NCBI GenBank assembly: GCA_021731425.1
Contig: JAKFXJ010000334.1
Span: forward strand, 1 to 7,275
Direction of reading: 5' to 3'
DNA: 7,275 bases
Origin: Limnohabitans sp.
GTDB taxonomy: Bacteria; Pseudomonadota; Gammaproteobacteria; Burkholderiales; Burkholderiaceae_C
This document shows positions 1-6,297 of this stretch, one piece after another. A model generated the notes under the pieces. That model was not told where the DNA came from. It searched no databases and saw only the letters and a program-made list of their open reading frames with translations. Numbering within the stretch: position 1 is the first letter of the stretch; each line of letters starts with the position of its first letter. The position numbers were made by a program, and so were the translations under genes.

Positions 1-885
<885 letters not shown>

Positions 886-946
886 GTCCGGTGCAATGGC
901 GGACGTGCCGCATCGCCTAAAAAGTGTGGGCTTGATGATAACGGCC

Positions 947-980
947 AAAAAAAATGCCCCAAGTCTTACGACTTGGGGCA
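947..980 (-). terminator. Intrinsic terminator upstream of ilvA (possible attenuator)
   Basis: On the minus strand a perfect 11-bp stem (arms 970-980 and 955-965, TGCCCCAAGTC) closes a GUAA tetraloop of the stable GNRA class and is followed by eight U residues (947-954). On the plus strand no T-tract follows, so it works only in the ilvA direction. The U-tract ends about 60 bases before the ilvA start codon, and no annotated minus-strand gene lies immediately upstream. It therefore either ends a short leader or small RNA, or conditionally stops transcription into ilvA. Confidence 0.82.
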
Positions 981-982
981 AA

Positions 983-1035
983 TCCACCTTTTCAGAGGGT
1001 GGAGGAGACAAGCGGTGCGTGCAAAAAAGCACGCA
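983..1035 (-). promoter_or_regulatory. Two leader hairpins preceding the ilvA-side terminator
   Basis: Minus-strand reading gives two more hairpins directly before the terminator. The first is TGCGTGC/GCACGCA (1029-1035 with 1016-1022) with a six-U loop. The second is TCCACC/GGTGGA (998-1003 with 983-988) with a nine-base loop that contains the UGA stop of the mini-ORF. Only two bases separate the second hairpin from the terminator stem. Three stacked hairpins with a mini-ORF across the first two fit the layout of an amino-acid biosynthetic leader. However, I found no convincing antiterminator pairing with the 5' arm of the terminator, so the mechanism is inferred. Confidence 0.4.
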
Positions 1036-1036
1036 T
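992..1036 (-). CDS. Candidate 14-residue leader peptide upstream of ilvA
   Basis: A short reading frame, ATG at 1034-1036 to TGA at 992-994, encodes MRAFLHAPLVSSTL. Its last six sense codons are Leu-Val-Ser-Ser-Thr-Leu, so branched-chain amino acids and threonine are represented, but there is no Ile and no run of regulatory codons like those in classical ilv leaders. No Shine-Dalgarno is visible. A TACAAT -10-like element ends seven bases before the ATG, which would make the transcript leaderless. The stop codon lies in the loop of the hairpin next to the terminator, a favourable position for ribosome-coupled control. It may be a chance ORF within an sRNA or untranslated leader. Confidence 0.3.
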   Translation of the reverse strand: MRAFLHAPLVSSTL

Positions 1037-1043
1037 GTTCGCA

Positions 1044-1049
1044 ATTGTA
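1044..1049 (-). promoter_or_regulatory. Candidate -10 element for the ilvA leader
   Basis: Minus-strand TACAAT matches the sigma-70 -10 consensus at 5 of 6 bases and would place the start of transcription at about 1036-1037, on or next to the mini-ORF ATG. No good -35 hexamer sits at 16-18 bp; TTGCTG lies about 20 bp upstream. This is a weak call based on the -10 match and its position. Confidence 0.3.
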
Positions 1050-1076
1050 CGGGCGTTTTTGTTGCATCGCAGCAAG

Positions 1077-1107
1077 TTGACAGTGTCCAAGTGCAAAAAC
1101 TTGTAAA
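1077..1107 (+). promoter_or_regulatory. Candidate sigma-70 promoter for the OsmC-family gene
   Basis: A perfect TTGACA -35 box (1077-1082) is followed after 19 bp by TGTAAA (1102-1107), 4 of 6 to the -10 consensus. The spacer is longer than ideal. Transcription would start near 1114, about 60 bases before the ATG at 1175. It lies back to back with the candidate ilvA leader promoter, consistent with a divergent promoter region. Confidence 0.35.
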
Positions 1108-1174
1108 GTTGATGACCTTTAAAACACCTCCAACCCCTCTGCCTTTGCAGGGATGACACACAAGGAAATTCAGC

Positions 1175-1627
1175 ATGGAATGCACAGTCACCTGGACCGG
1201 CGCGGCCGGCACCCGCTCGGGCATGGGCTTTGTGGCCGAAACCGGCTCGGGCCACATCGTCAACATGGATGGTGCCCCGGACGCTGCCAAGCCCGAAAAC
1301 GGCGGCCAGAACCTTGCTCCGCGCCCCATGGAAATGCTCTTGGCAGGCACAGGCGGCTGCACGGCTTACGACGTGGTGCTGATCCTCAAGCGGGGGCGTC
1401 ACGATGTGCGCGGCTGCAGCGTCAAGATCAGCAGCGAACGCGCCGAGGTCGACCCCAAAGTCTTCACCCGCATCAATATGCACTTCACCGTCAACGCCAA
1501 AGGCGTGCCTGCCAGCGCGGTCGAGCGTGCGATTGCCATGAGCCACGACAAATACTGCTCTGCCAGCATCATGTTGGGCAAAACCGCTGAGATCACGACC
1601 AGTTTTGAGGTGGTGGAAGTCGGCTGA
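1175..1627 (+). CDS. OsmC-family protein, YhfA-like
   Basis: This is a 150-residue cytoplasmic protein of the OsmC/Ohr fold, close in pattern to E. coli YhfA. The motif APRPMEMLLAGTGGCTAYDV (about 48-67) carries the first conserved Cys (Cys62), and DKYCSASIML (about 125-134) carries the second (Cys128). In Ohr and OsmC this Cys pair reduces organic hydroperoxides; in the YhfA subgroup the physiological substrate is not established, so peroxidase activity is a family inference. A further Cys81 follows the central helix. The ATG is supported by AAGGAA at 1162-1167, seven bases upstream. It is divergent from ilvA, and the nucleotidyltransferase gene starts 38 bases after its stop, so the genes could be co-transcribed. 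Codon use is GC-rich and ordinary for the window. Confidence 0.92.
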   Translation: MECTVTWTGAAGTRSGMGFVAETGSGHIVNMDGAPDAAKPENGGQNLAPRPMEMLLAGTGGCTAYDVVLILKRGRHDVRGCSVKISSERAEVDPKVFTRINMHFTVNAKGVPASAVERAIAMSHDKYCSASIMLGKTAEITTSFEVVEVG

Positions 1628-1665
1628 ATCCGTTACGCTTGGAGCCTATCCTCATTTTGAACGCC

Positions 1666-1968
1666 ATGAGACTCTCTGCCCAATCGCAAGCCATCATTCA
1701 TCAAGCTGTTTTGCAGCGGTTTGGTGACCGTGCGCAGGTGCGTTTGTTTGGTTCGCGTTTGGATGACACAGTCAAAGGCGGGGACATTGACCTTCACATA
1801 CGTCTCCATGACGGAGTCGATAACCCCCTTTGGGAAGCCTCTTTGCTATCAGCCCAATTGCAAAGAAAATTGGATGGACGCAAAGTGGATGTGCGCGTGT
1901 TGGATGCCTCACACCCCACATTGCCCGTCGATCTGGTGGCGCTTTCGGAAGGGGTTTTGTTGACATGA
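1666..1968 (+). CDS. MNT-type minimal nucleotidyltransferase (MntA-like antitoxin)
   Basis: This 100-residue protein has a DNA polymerase beta-like nucleotidyltransferase core. RLFGSRLDDTVKGGDIDLHI (about 26-45) contains the signature GS-x9-D-x-D with metal-ligand candidates Asp40 and Asp42, and KVDVRVLD (73-80) supplies a plausible third acidic residue, Asp75. The catalytic set thus looks intact. In studied MntA/HepT systems such a protein AMPylates a Tyr of the HEPN partner to neutralise it; the same role here is inferred from motif and pairing. A TTG start at 1639 would add nine residues, but ATG 1666 fits better with the start of the conserved region; neither has a clear Shine-Dalgarno at normal spacing. 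Its stop overlaps the next start as ATGA (1965-1968), a sign of translational coupling. The protein is short for the family, ending soon after the third acidic strand. Confidence 0.85.
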   Translation: MRLSAQSQAIIHQAVLQRFGDRAQVRLFGSRLDDTVKGGDIDLHIRLHDGVDNPLWEASLLSAQLQRKLDGRKVDVRVLDASHPTLPVDLVALSEGVLLT

Positions 1969-2468
1969 CCTCACCCACTCAAAGCCTGAAAAACAAATTG
2001 GCTTCTGGCGACCGCGAACGTTTGTCGGGGTTGCTGAAAACCGCTCAGGCCGAGTTGCTGCATTTGCAGCAAACTGATCAACGTCTTTTTGGCACGCCCT
2101 TTGACCCTGAAGGCTTGGTGGTTCAGTTGGCTGACATTGATTTTTCTGAGCGAGTGGATGCATTTGTTGCCCGATTTGGTCGATTGCAAGACTTGTTGGG
2201 CGACAAGTTGTTACCCGCTTGGCTAAAAGCCATGGAAGAGAGTGTGGGCGCTGTTCTTGAAAATTTGGACCGTGCTGAGCGCTTGGGGCTGATCGATGGT
2301 GCCGACGATTGGCTGGCCGTTCGAAAGCTGCGCAATTTGATGGTGCATGAGTATTTGGACCGCGCTGAAACCTTGCACATGGCCCTGTATGCCGCGCATG
2401 CACAGGTTGGCATGCTCGCAAAAACCGTCGAACAATTCAAATTCCGGACGGAAAACTTGTTGACCTGA
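1965..2468 (+). CDS. HEPN-domain protein (HepT-like toxin candidate)
   Basis: This 167-residue, predicted all-helical protein carries the motif RNLMVHEY at 123-130, an exact R-x4-H-x-Y pattern (Arg123, His128, Tyr130). In HEPN ribonucleases the Arg and His are catalytic, and in HepT the Tyr is the residue AMPylated by MntA. The ATG overlaps the stop of the nucleotidyltransferase gene, so antitoxin and toxin candidates would be translationally coupled. The motif sits later than in typical HepT (near residue 100), because about 50 N-terminal residues precede the core; the region RFGRLQDLLGDKLLPAWLKA resembles the nucleotidyltransferase substrate-binding group too. The exact HEPN subfamily is therefore uncertain. 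Leu is often encoded by TTG and local GC looks lower than in ilvA or osmC, hinting at acquisition. The gene ends 16 bases before the end of convergent coq7, with no terminator in that gap. Confidence 0.8.
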   Translation: MTSPTQSLKNKLASGDRERLSGLLKTAQAELLHLQQTDQRLFGTPFDPEGLVVQLADIDFSERVDAFVARFGRLQDLLGDKLLPAWLKAMEESVGAVLENLDRAERLGLIDGADDWLAVRKLRNLMVHEYLDRAETLHMALYAAHAQVGMLAKTVEQFKFRTENLLT

Positions 2469-2484
2469 ACGTCAACCCAGTCAA

Positions 2485-3108
2485 TCAGACCCGATGCGCC
2501 ACAGTGGTCATGACCTTGGCGGCCATTTTCATGACCGACTTGATCGGGCCGGGCAATTCCACGGCGCCGGCTTTCATGGCCATTTGCGCATGGGCCATTT
2601 CGTCGGCTTTCATTTGCGAAACGATCGTACGCGACGCCGTGTCTGCCGCAGGCAACAGATCCATATGGCTTTGCAGGTGGGCTTCGACTTGGCGCTCGGT
2701 CTCGACCACAAAACCCAGGCTGACTTGGTCGCCGCCCAACTTGCCTGCCGCAAAACCGATGGCGAAGGCACCGGCGTACCAAAGGGGGTTGAGCAAGGAG
2801 GGGCGGTCGTTCAGGTCGCTCAGGCGTTGCTGGGTCCAGGCCAGGTGGTCGGTTTCTTCGCGGCTGGCTTCTGCCAGCTGGGCGCGAAGCGCCGGACTTT
2901 TGCAGGCCAAAGCTTGCCCCGTGTAGAGGGCTTGGGCACACACCTCACCCACATGGTTGATGCGCATCAGCGCTCCGGCTTGTCGGCGCTCGGCTTCGTT
3001 CAGTTGCAACTCGGTCACCCCAGTGGCAGGGTAGGGGCGACTGGCGCGGGGCTCTGCGATCAGGGTTCGCAGGGCGCTGTCGGCGGCCAAAATCAGAGCA
3101 TTGATCAT
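2485..3108 (-). CDS. coq7: 2-polyprenyl-3-methyl-6-methoxy-1,4-benzoquinone monooxygenase (Coq7)
   Basis: This 207-residue di-iron hydroxylase carries out the C6 ring hydroxylation of demethoxyubiquinone in ubiquinone synthesis at the inner membrane. The ferritin-like ligands are visible in order: [12 protein letters not shown] with Glu55, REETDHLAW with Glu85 and His88, [12 protein letters not shown] with Glu138 (or neighbouring Glu136), and DEMAHA with Glu170 and His173. A hydrophobic stretch around 109-125 ([17 protein letters not shown]) fits interfacial membrane association. Length and C-terminus are normal for the betaproteobacterial family. The ATG at 3106-3108 lacks a strong Shine-Dalgarno, but the N-terminus fits relatives as remembered. 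It stands alone, convergent with the HEPN gene and divergent from the porin. Confidence 0.96.
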   Translation of the reverse strand: MINALILAADSALRTLIAEPRASRPYPATGVTELQLNEAERRQAGALMRINHVGEVCAQALYTGQALACKSPALRAQLAEASREETDHLAWTQQRLSDLNDRPSLLNPLWYAGAFAIGFAAGKLGGDQVSLGFVVETERQVEAHLQSHMDLLPAADTASRTIVSQMKADEMAHAQMAMKAGAVELPGPIKSVMKMAAKVMTTVAHRV

Positions 3109-3183
3109 GTTTCAAGTGTAAACAACCGATGCCTCCGGGGAGAAAAGGTTGACATTGCCCGTGGACGGCTTTGGGTTGTTGAA

Positions 3184-3211
3184 TCTATAACTGTTGATAA
3201 ATTTGTTTCAA
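3184..3211 (-). promoter_or_regulatory. Candidate sigma-70 promoter for coq7
   Basis: On the minus strand TTGAAA (3206-3211, 5 of 6 to the -35 consensus) is followed after 16 bp by TATAGA (3184-3189, 4 of 6 to the -10 consensus). Transcription would begin near 3177, about 70 bases before the coq7 ATG. The -35 overlaps a small inverted repeat TTGTTT-CA-AAACAA (3203-3216) that could be an operator or chance in an AT-rich stretch. Confidence 0.42.
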
Positions 3212-3236
3212 AACAACCGGGAAGTCCTTGTCATGA

Positions 3237-3266
3237 TTGATAAAAATGGGATTTAAACGGTAAAAA
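3237..3266 (+). promoter_or_regulatory. Candidate promoter for the porin gene
   Basis: TTGATA (5 of 6 to the -35 consensus) and TAAAAA (4 of 6 to the -10 consensus) are 18 bp apart in the most AT-rich part of the intergenic region. An overlapping alternative, TTGTCA/TTTAAA starting at 3228, is equally good, so this is only the approximate place of the promoter. Confidence 0.3.
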
Positions 3267-3388
3267 TGAGGGTAAACACGGGGCGGTGTTGCATGCTTGC
3301 AACGAAAAGAATAATTCTTGGTCGAATGTCTTGGCGAACACACAGTCGTCTGGTGGAATACAAACAACTTCCTGATGTGGAGGTTGGC

Positions 3389-3422
3389 TCAGGGTTTCGA
3401 AGGGTGATGATCACCCTCCTGA
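3389..3422 (+). promoter_or_regulatory. Bulged hairpin/palindrome in the porin leader
   Basis: A 17-base palindrome AGGGTGATGATCACCCT (3401-3417) is perfect apart from its single central base. It is flanked by a second pair TCAGG (3389-3393) and CCTGA (3418-3422), so the RNA could fold as 5 bp, a seven-base 5' bulge (3394-3400), then 7 bp with a UGA loop. It ends 22 bases before the porin Shine-Dalgarno. It may be a protein-binding operator at DNA level or a leader hairpin affecting mRNA stability or translation. No T-tract follows, so it is not an intrinsic terminator. Confidence 0.5.
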
Positions 3423-3456
3423 TTCGGGCCCTTGTTTAACCTTGGAGAAACTTGCA

Positions 3457-4449
3457 ATGAAAAAATCTCTGATTGCTCTGGCTGTTTTGGCAGCCTCTGG
3501 CACCGCTTTCGCTCAATCCACAGTGACCATGTTTGGTATCGTTGACGCTGCCGTGTCTGTTGCCAAAGGCGACGTCGCTGACAAGACTTCCATGATCAAC
3601 TCTGGCTACAACAGCAGCCGTTTTGGCGTGCGTGGCGTTGAAGACCTGGGCGGTGGCTTGAAGGCTTCCTTCCACCTGGAAGGCGCTTTGTCTAACGACG
3701 ACGGCAATGCAACCGGTTTCAACTTCCAGCGCCGTTCGCTGGTGAGCTTGATGGGTGGTTTCGGTCAGATCGACCTGGGCCGTGAGTACACTCCACACTT
3801 CTGGAACCACACTGTGTACGATCCGTTCGGCACCAACGGTTCCGGCTCACAAATCGGTTTGAACACCGCTGCTGGTGGCGCCACAACCGTGCGTACCAAC
3901 AACGCCATCAACTACTACACACCCACAATGGGTGGCTTCAAGCTGCAAGCCCAAATGGCTTTCGGTGAGCAGTCCTCCAATGCTGCCGCTCCTGATGCTG
4001 GCAACATGACTTCCTTCCGCGCTTCCTACGACATGGGTAACCTGTCGGCTGCTGTGGCCACTGGCAAGACCAACGTGTCTGCTGGCGTGGACATCACTTC
4101 CACCAACTACGGTGCAGCTTACAACTTTGGCGTTGCCAAAGTCATGGGTTCCGTGTTCAAAGACGAGCGCACCGGCGCTGCTGACACCGACGGCTACGTC
4201 TTCGGTCTGTTGGCTCCTGTTGGCCCAGGCACCGTCCGTTTTGCCATGTCGCAAACCGAGACTGGCACTGCACAAGCCAAGAAGACTGCCATCGGCTACG
4301 TCTACGGTCTGAGCAAGCGCACTGACCTGTACGCTACATACGCCAGCGTGAAAAACAGCGGCGGCGCTTCTGCCAACGCTGGTGGCGCTACTTCCGGCGT
4401 GAACGGTTCGTCCACAGCCATGGACTTCGGTGTCAAGCACTCCTTCTAA
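3457..4449 (+). CDS. Gram-negative outer-membrane porin (Omp32/OmpC-like, porin_4 type)
   Basis: This 330-residue porin is expected to form a 16-stranded beta-barrel trimer letting small hydrophilic, often anionic, solutes cross the outer membrane. Residues 1-19 are a signal peptide with two Lys, a hydrophobic core and an AFA cleavage site before Gln20. The mature protein opens with a first strand STVTMFGIVDAAVS, carries NSSRFGVRGVEDLGGGLKAS and the motif RRSLVSLMGGFGQIDLGREY (92-111) typical of Burkholderiales porins, and ends in the C-terminal Phe needed for BAM recognition (VKHSF). The start is ATG 3457, preceded nine bases earlier by GGAG (3444-3447); a TTG at 3442 would put extra residues before the signal peptide. 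Codon use is highly biased, with many GCT, GGT and TCC codons, as expected for an abundant protein. It is monocistronic, ending at a strong terminator. Confidence 0.96.
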   Translation: MKKSLIALAVLAASGTAFAQSTVTMFGIVDAAVSVAKGDVADKTSMINSGYNSSRFGVRGVEDLGGGLKASFHLEGALSNDDGNATGFNFQRRSLVSLMGGFGQIDLGREYTPHFWNHTVYDPFGTNGSGSQIGLNTAAGGATTVRTNNAINYYTPTMGGFKLQAQMAFGEQSSNAAAPDAGNMTSFRASYDMGNLSAAVATGKTNVSAGVDITSTNYGAAYNFGVAKVMGSVFKDERTGAADTDGYVFGLLAPVGPGTVRFAMSQTETGTAQAKKTAIGYVYGLSKRTDLYATYASVKNSGGASANAGGATSGVNGSSTAMDFGVKHSF

Positions 4450-4486
4450 TTCACGGCCGACGCAAGTCGGTTGAGATTAAAAGACT

Positions 4487-4521
4487 AAAAAACCCACCGT
4501 GGCAACACGGTGGGTTTTTTT
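4487..4521. terminator. Bidirectional intrinsic terminator between porin and tctC-like gene
   Basis: The 10-bp stem AACCCACCGT/ACGGTGGGTT (4491-4500 and 4507-4516) has a six-base loop GGCAAC. It is flanked by A residues on the left (4487-4490) and T residues on the right (through 4521), which further extend the stem. It can terminate the porin transcript on the plus strand and the convergent TctC-family transcript on the minus strand. It lies about 37 bases after the porin stop and 8 bases after the stop of the minus-strand gene. Confidence 0.92.
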
Positions 4522-4529
4522 ACGTCTGC

Positions 4530-5504
4530 TCACTGCTGGGCAATACCTGCCTTTTGAATCACCGCGGACCAGCGCTGAATCTCGGTATCCAGCAGTTGCG
4601 CCAGTTGGCCAGGGGTGCTGGATTGGGCTTGCACATTAAAACCGCCCAGGCGCTGCACCATGGCGGGATCGTTCAGCATTTTGACCACTTCGGCATGGAG
4701 CCGCTGAACGATGGCAGGTGGTGTTTTGCCAGGCGCAGCCAAGGCGTTCCACGAAGACACGTTGAAGTTGCTCAGGCCGGGCAACTCGCGCACCACAGGC
4801 ACTTGGGGCTGGTCTTTGGGGCGTTTTGCCCCCATCACGCCCAGCAGGCGCACGGCTTTGGCATTGATTTGGGGTTTGAGCGGGCCCAGAATTTCCACGA
4901 CCGCATCGACTTGGCCGCCACGCAGGGCGTTGATGACAGCGGGTGTGCCGTTGTAAGGAATGATTTGTGCGATCAGGTTGGCCTGTGTGCGCAGCAACTC
5001 GGCAGCCAGGTGTTGGGTGCTGCCGATGTTGATGGTGCCGATGTTGAGTTTGCCCGGGTTGGCGCGGCCAAAGCCGATGAGCTCGGCCAGGCTTTTGTGG
5101 GGTGAGGATTCGGGCACCACGATGGCGATGTCAAACAAGCCCAACAAAGACACGGGCGCAAAGTCGGTGCGTGGGTTGAAGGGCAGAGCCTTGAACAGGC
5201 CCGCACTCACGGCGGTGCCGTTGGACATGAGCAGCAGGGTGTGGCCGTCGGGATCGGCCTTGGCGACCAACTCGGCCGCAACGATGCCGCCCGCGCCGGG
5301 CCGGTTGTCAATGACGACCGCTTGGCCCATGTTGATGGACAGTTGCTGCGCGACGGCCCGTGCGGTCAGGTCGGCCACGCCCCCCGCCCCAAAAGGCACC
5401 ACGATGCGCAGGGGTTTGGAAGGAAAAGTGGCCTGTGACCAGGCCATGTTGGATAAGCCTGAAGAAAACAAGGCTGCATACATCACATGGCGTCGGCTTA
5501 ACAT
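4530..5504 (-). CDS. TctC/Bug-family tripartite tricarboxylate transporter substrate-binding protein
   Basis: This 324-residue periplasmic binding protein belongs to the Bug/TctC family, which captures carboxylates and related small anions or amides; the ligand here cannot be told. The signal peptide covers about residues 1-25, starts LSRRHVM (a weak Tat-like twin Arg) and ends WSQA. The mature part begins TFPSKPLRIVVPFGAGG, with family hallmarks PFGAGGVADLTAR (37-49) and VVIDNRPGAGG (63-73). It ends RWSAVIQKAGI near the C-terminus, normal in length. ATG 5502-5504 is chosen because GGAA lies seven bases upstream and the signal peptide follows at once; an ATG at 5537 would add 11 residues and overlap the divergent gene's start. 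A minus-strand TATCAT at 5536-5541 could be its -10 box. No tctA/tctB membrane genes are adjacent, a common orphan arrangement in Burkholderiales. Confidence 0.93.
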   Translation of the reverse strand: MLSRRHVMYAALFSSGLSNMAWSQATFPSKPLRIVVPFGAGGVADLTARAVAQQLSINMGQAVVIDNRPGAGGIVAAELVAKADPDGHTLLLMSNGTAVSAGLFKALPFNPRTDFAPVSLLGLFDIAIVVPESSPHKSLAELIGFGRANPGKLNIGTINIGSTQHLAAELLRTQANLIAQIIPYNGTPAVINALRGGQVDAVVEILGPLKPQINAKAVRLLGVMGAKRPKDQPQVPVVRELPGLSNFNVSSWNALAAPGKTPPAIVQRLHAEVVKMLNDPAMVQRLGGFNVQAQSSTPGQLAQLLDTEIQRWSAVIQKAGIAQQ

Positions 5505-5535
5505 GGGCACATTCCGAAAAAAGTTTTGACACGGC

Positions 5536-6297
5536 ATGATAAATCCAAGCATCGCATCGGTTCGTTGGGCACTGCATGCCGCGCTGAGCAGCGTGCTGCT
5601 GTTGACAGGTTGCGCCCACTTCGCGGCCCCCTTGCCTGAAGACAAGCCGCCCCAAGTTTTGCGACAGTTGCCTTTGCAGTTCAGTGCGCAAGACAAGTCG
5701 CAGTGGCAAACCATGCGCTTGCCAGGTAAGTTGCTTACCGCCTACCGTGTGGCGCCGCAAGGCCCGCGAGACGCCTTGCTGGCCGAAGCCGCATCCTCGG
5801 CCAGCATGCTGAGACAAGCCTTGCACATCCACCCCGAGCAATTGGGCGCATTGCAGTTTGACTGGCGAGTGGATCAGCTCATCCCGGGGGCCGACATGCG
5901 CCAGCGCGATGCGGAAGATTCGCCGGTGCGCCTCATCATGGTGTTTGAGGGCGATAGGCAACGTTTTTCAGCCAAGAACAACATGCTCAGCGAGTTGACG
6001 CTCAGCCTGACGGGTGAGCCACTGCCCTACGCCACACTGATGTACGTGTGGTGCAACGACTGCCCAGCCGAGTCGGTGATCGTCAACCCCAGAACCGACC
6101 GCATCCGCAAGCTGGCCGTGGAGTCGGGTGCTGACCGAGTGGGTCAGTGGTTGAATTACCGCCGTGACATTCGGGCTGATTTTAAAAAGGCCTTTGGTGA
6201 AGAACCTGGGGCTTTGCTGGGGCTGGCCATCATGACCGACACGGACAACACCCGCAGCACCACGCGTGCTTGGTACGGCACGATCCGTTTGGATTGA
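5536..6297 (+). CDS. DUF3047 family lipoprotein
   Basis: This is a 253-residue predicted lipoprotein of unknown function. The N-terminus has an Arg, a hydrophobic segment (about 12-24) and a lipobox LTGC with lipidated Cys26. The body matches the DUF3047 pattern: FDWRVDQLIPGADMRQRDAEDSPVRLIMVFEGD around 108-140, then LPYATLMYVW around 163-172, NPRTDRIRKLAVESG around 182-196, and the closing FGEEPGALLGLAIMTDTDNT and AWYGTIRL. No enzymatic motif is recognised; the domain looks beta-rich and is likely periplasmic, anchored to a membrane. Asn27 is not the second mature residue; Ala27 follows the Cys, so no Lol-avoidance Asp is seen and outer-membrane sorting is likely. A Cys173-x-x-Cys176 pair is present. 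The gene is divergent from the TctC gene with 31 bases between start codons. No clear Shine-Dalgarno is seen. Confidence 0.88.
   Translation: MINPSIASVRWALHAALSSVLLLTGCAHFAAPLPEDKPPQVLRQLPLQFSAQDKSQWQTMRLPGKLLTAYRVAPQGPRDALLAEAASSASMLRQALHIHPEQLGALQFDWRVDQLIPGADMRQRDAEDSPVRLIMVFEGDRQRFSAKNNMLSELTLSLTGEPLPYATLMYVWCNDCPAESVIVNPRTDRIRKLAVESGADRVGQWLNYRRDIRADFKKAFGEEPGALLGLAIMTDTDNTRSTTRAWYGTIRLD

Larger units (their letters stand above)
3109..3456. other. Non-coding region between coq7 and the porin gene
   Basis: This 348-base divergent intergenic region has no convincing gene on either strand and is clearly AT-richer than its surroundings, especially 3181-3275. Besides the coq7 promoter candidate it holds two weak porin promoter candidates: TTGATA at 3237-3242 with TAAAAA at 3261-3266 (18 bp apart), and TTGTCA at 3228-3233 with TTTAAA at 3252-3257 (18 bp apart). 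Inverted repeats are GTTGCA-TGCT-TGCAAC (3288-3303), AAGAAT-A-ATTCTT (3307-3319) and the hairpin at 3389-3422. Either promoter would give the porin a 5' leader of roughly 180-190 bases, room for post-transcriptional control as known for many outer-membrane protein mRNAs. Confidence 0.6.

Noticed and set aside
1085..1096. GCACTTGGA segment (minus strand) as antiterminator partner for the ilvA-side terminator
   Set aside because: Only about six bases (ACTTGG) could pair with the terminator's 5' arm, and the segment lies upstream of the likely transcription start.
992..1546. 184-residue minus-strand ORF antisense to osmC
   Set aside because: It is a shadow of the OsmC-family gene; only its last 14 codons lie in the intergenic leader and are considered separately as a possible leader peptide.
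2494..3240. 248-residue plus-strand ORF over coq7
   Set aside because: It is antisense to coq7, which has all expected di-iron ligands; the sequence has no recognisable domain.
3185..3367. 60-residue minus-strand ORF between coq7 and the porin
   Set aside because: It lacks a Shine-Dalgarno, has no recognisable features, and overlaps promoter-like sequence of the divergent region.
3442..3456. TTG start that would add five residues to the porin
   Set aside because: It overlaps the GGAG Shine-Dalgarno and would place extra residues before a normal signal peptide; ATG 3457 is better.
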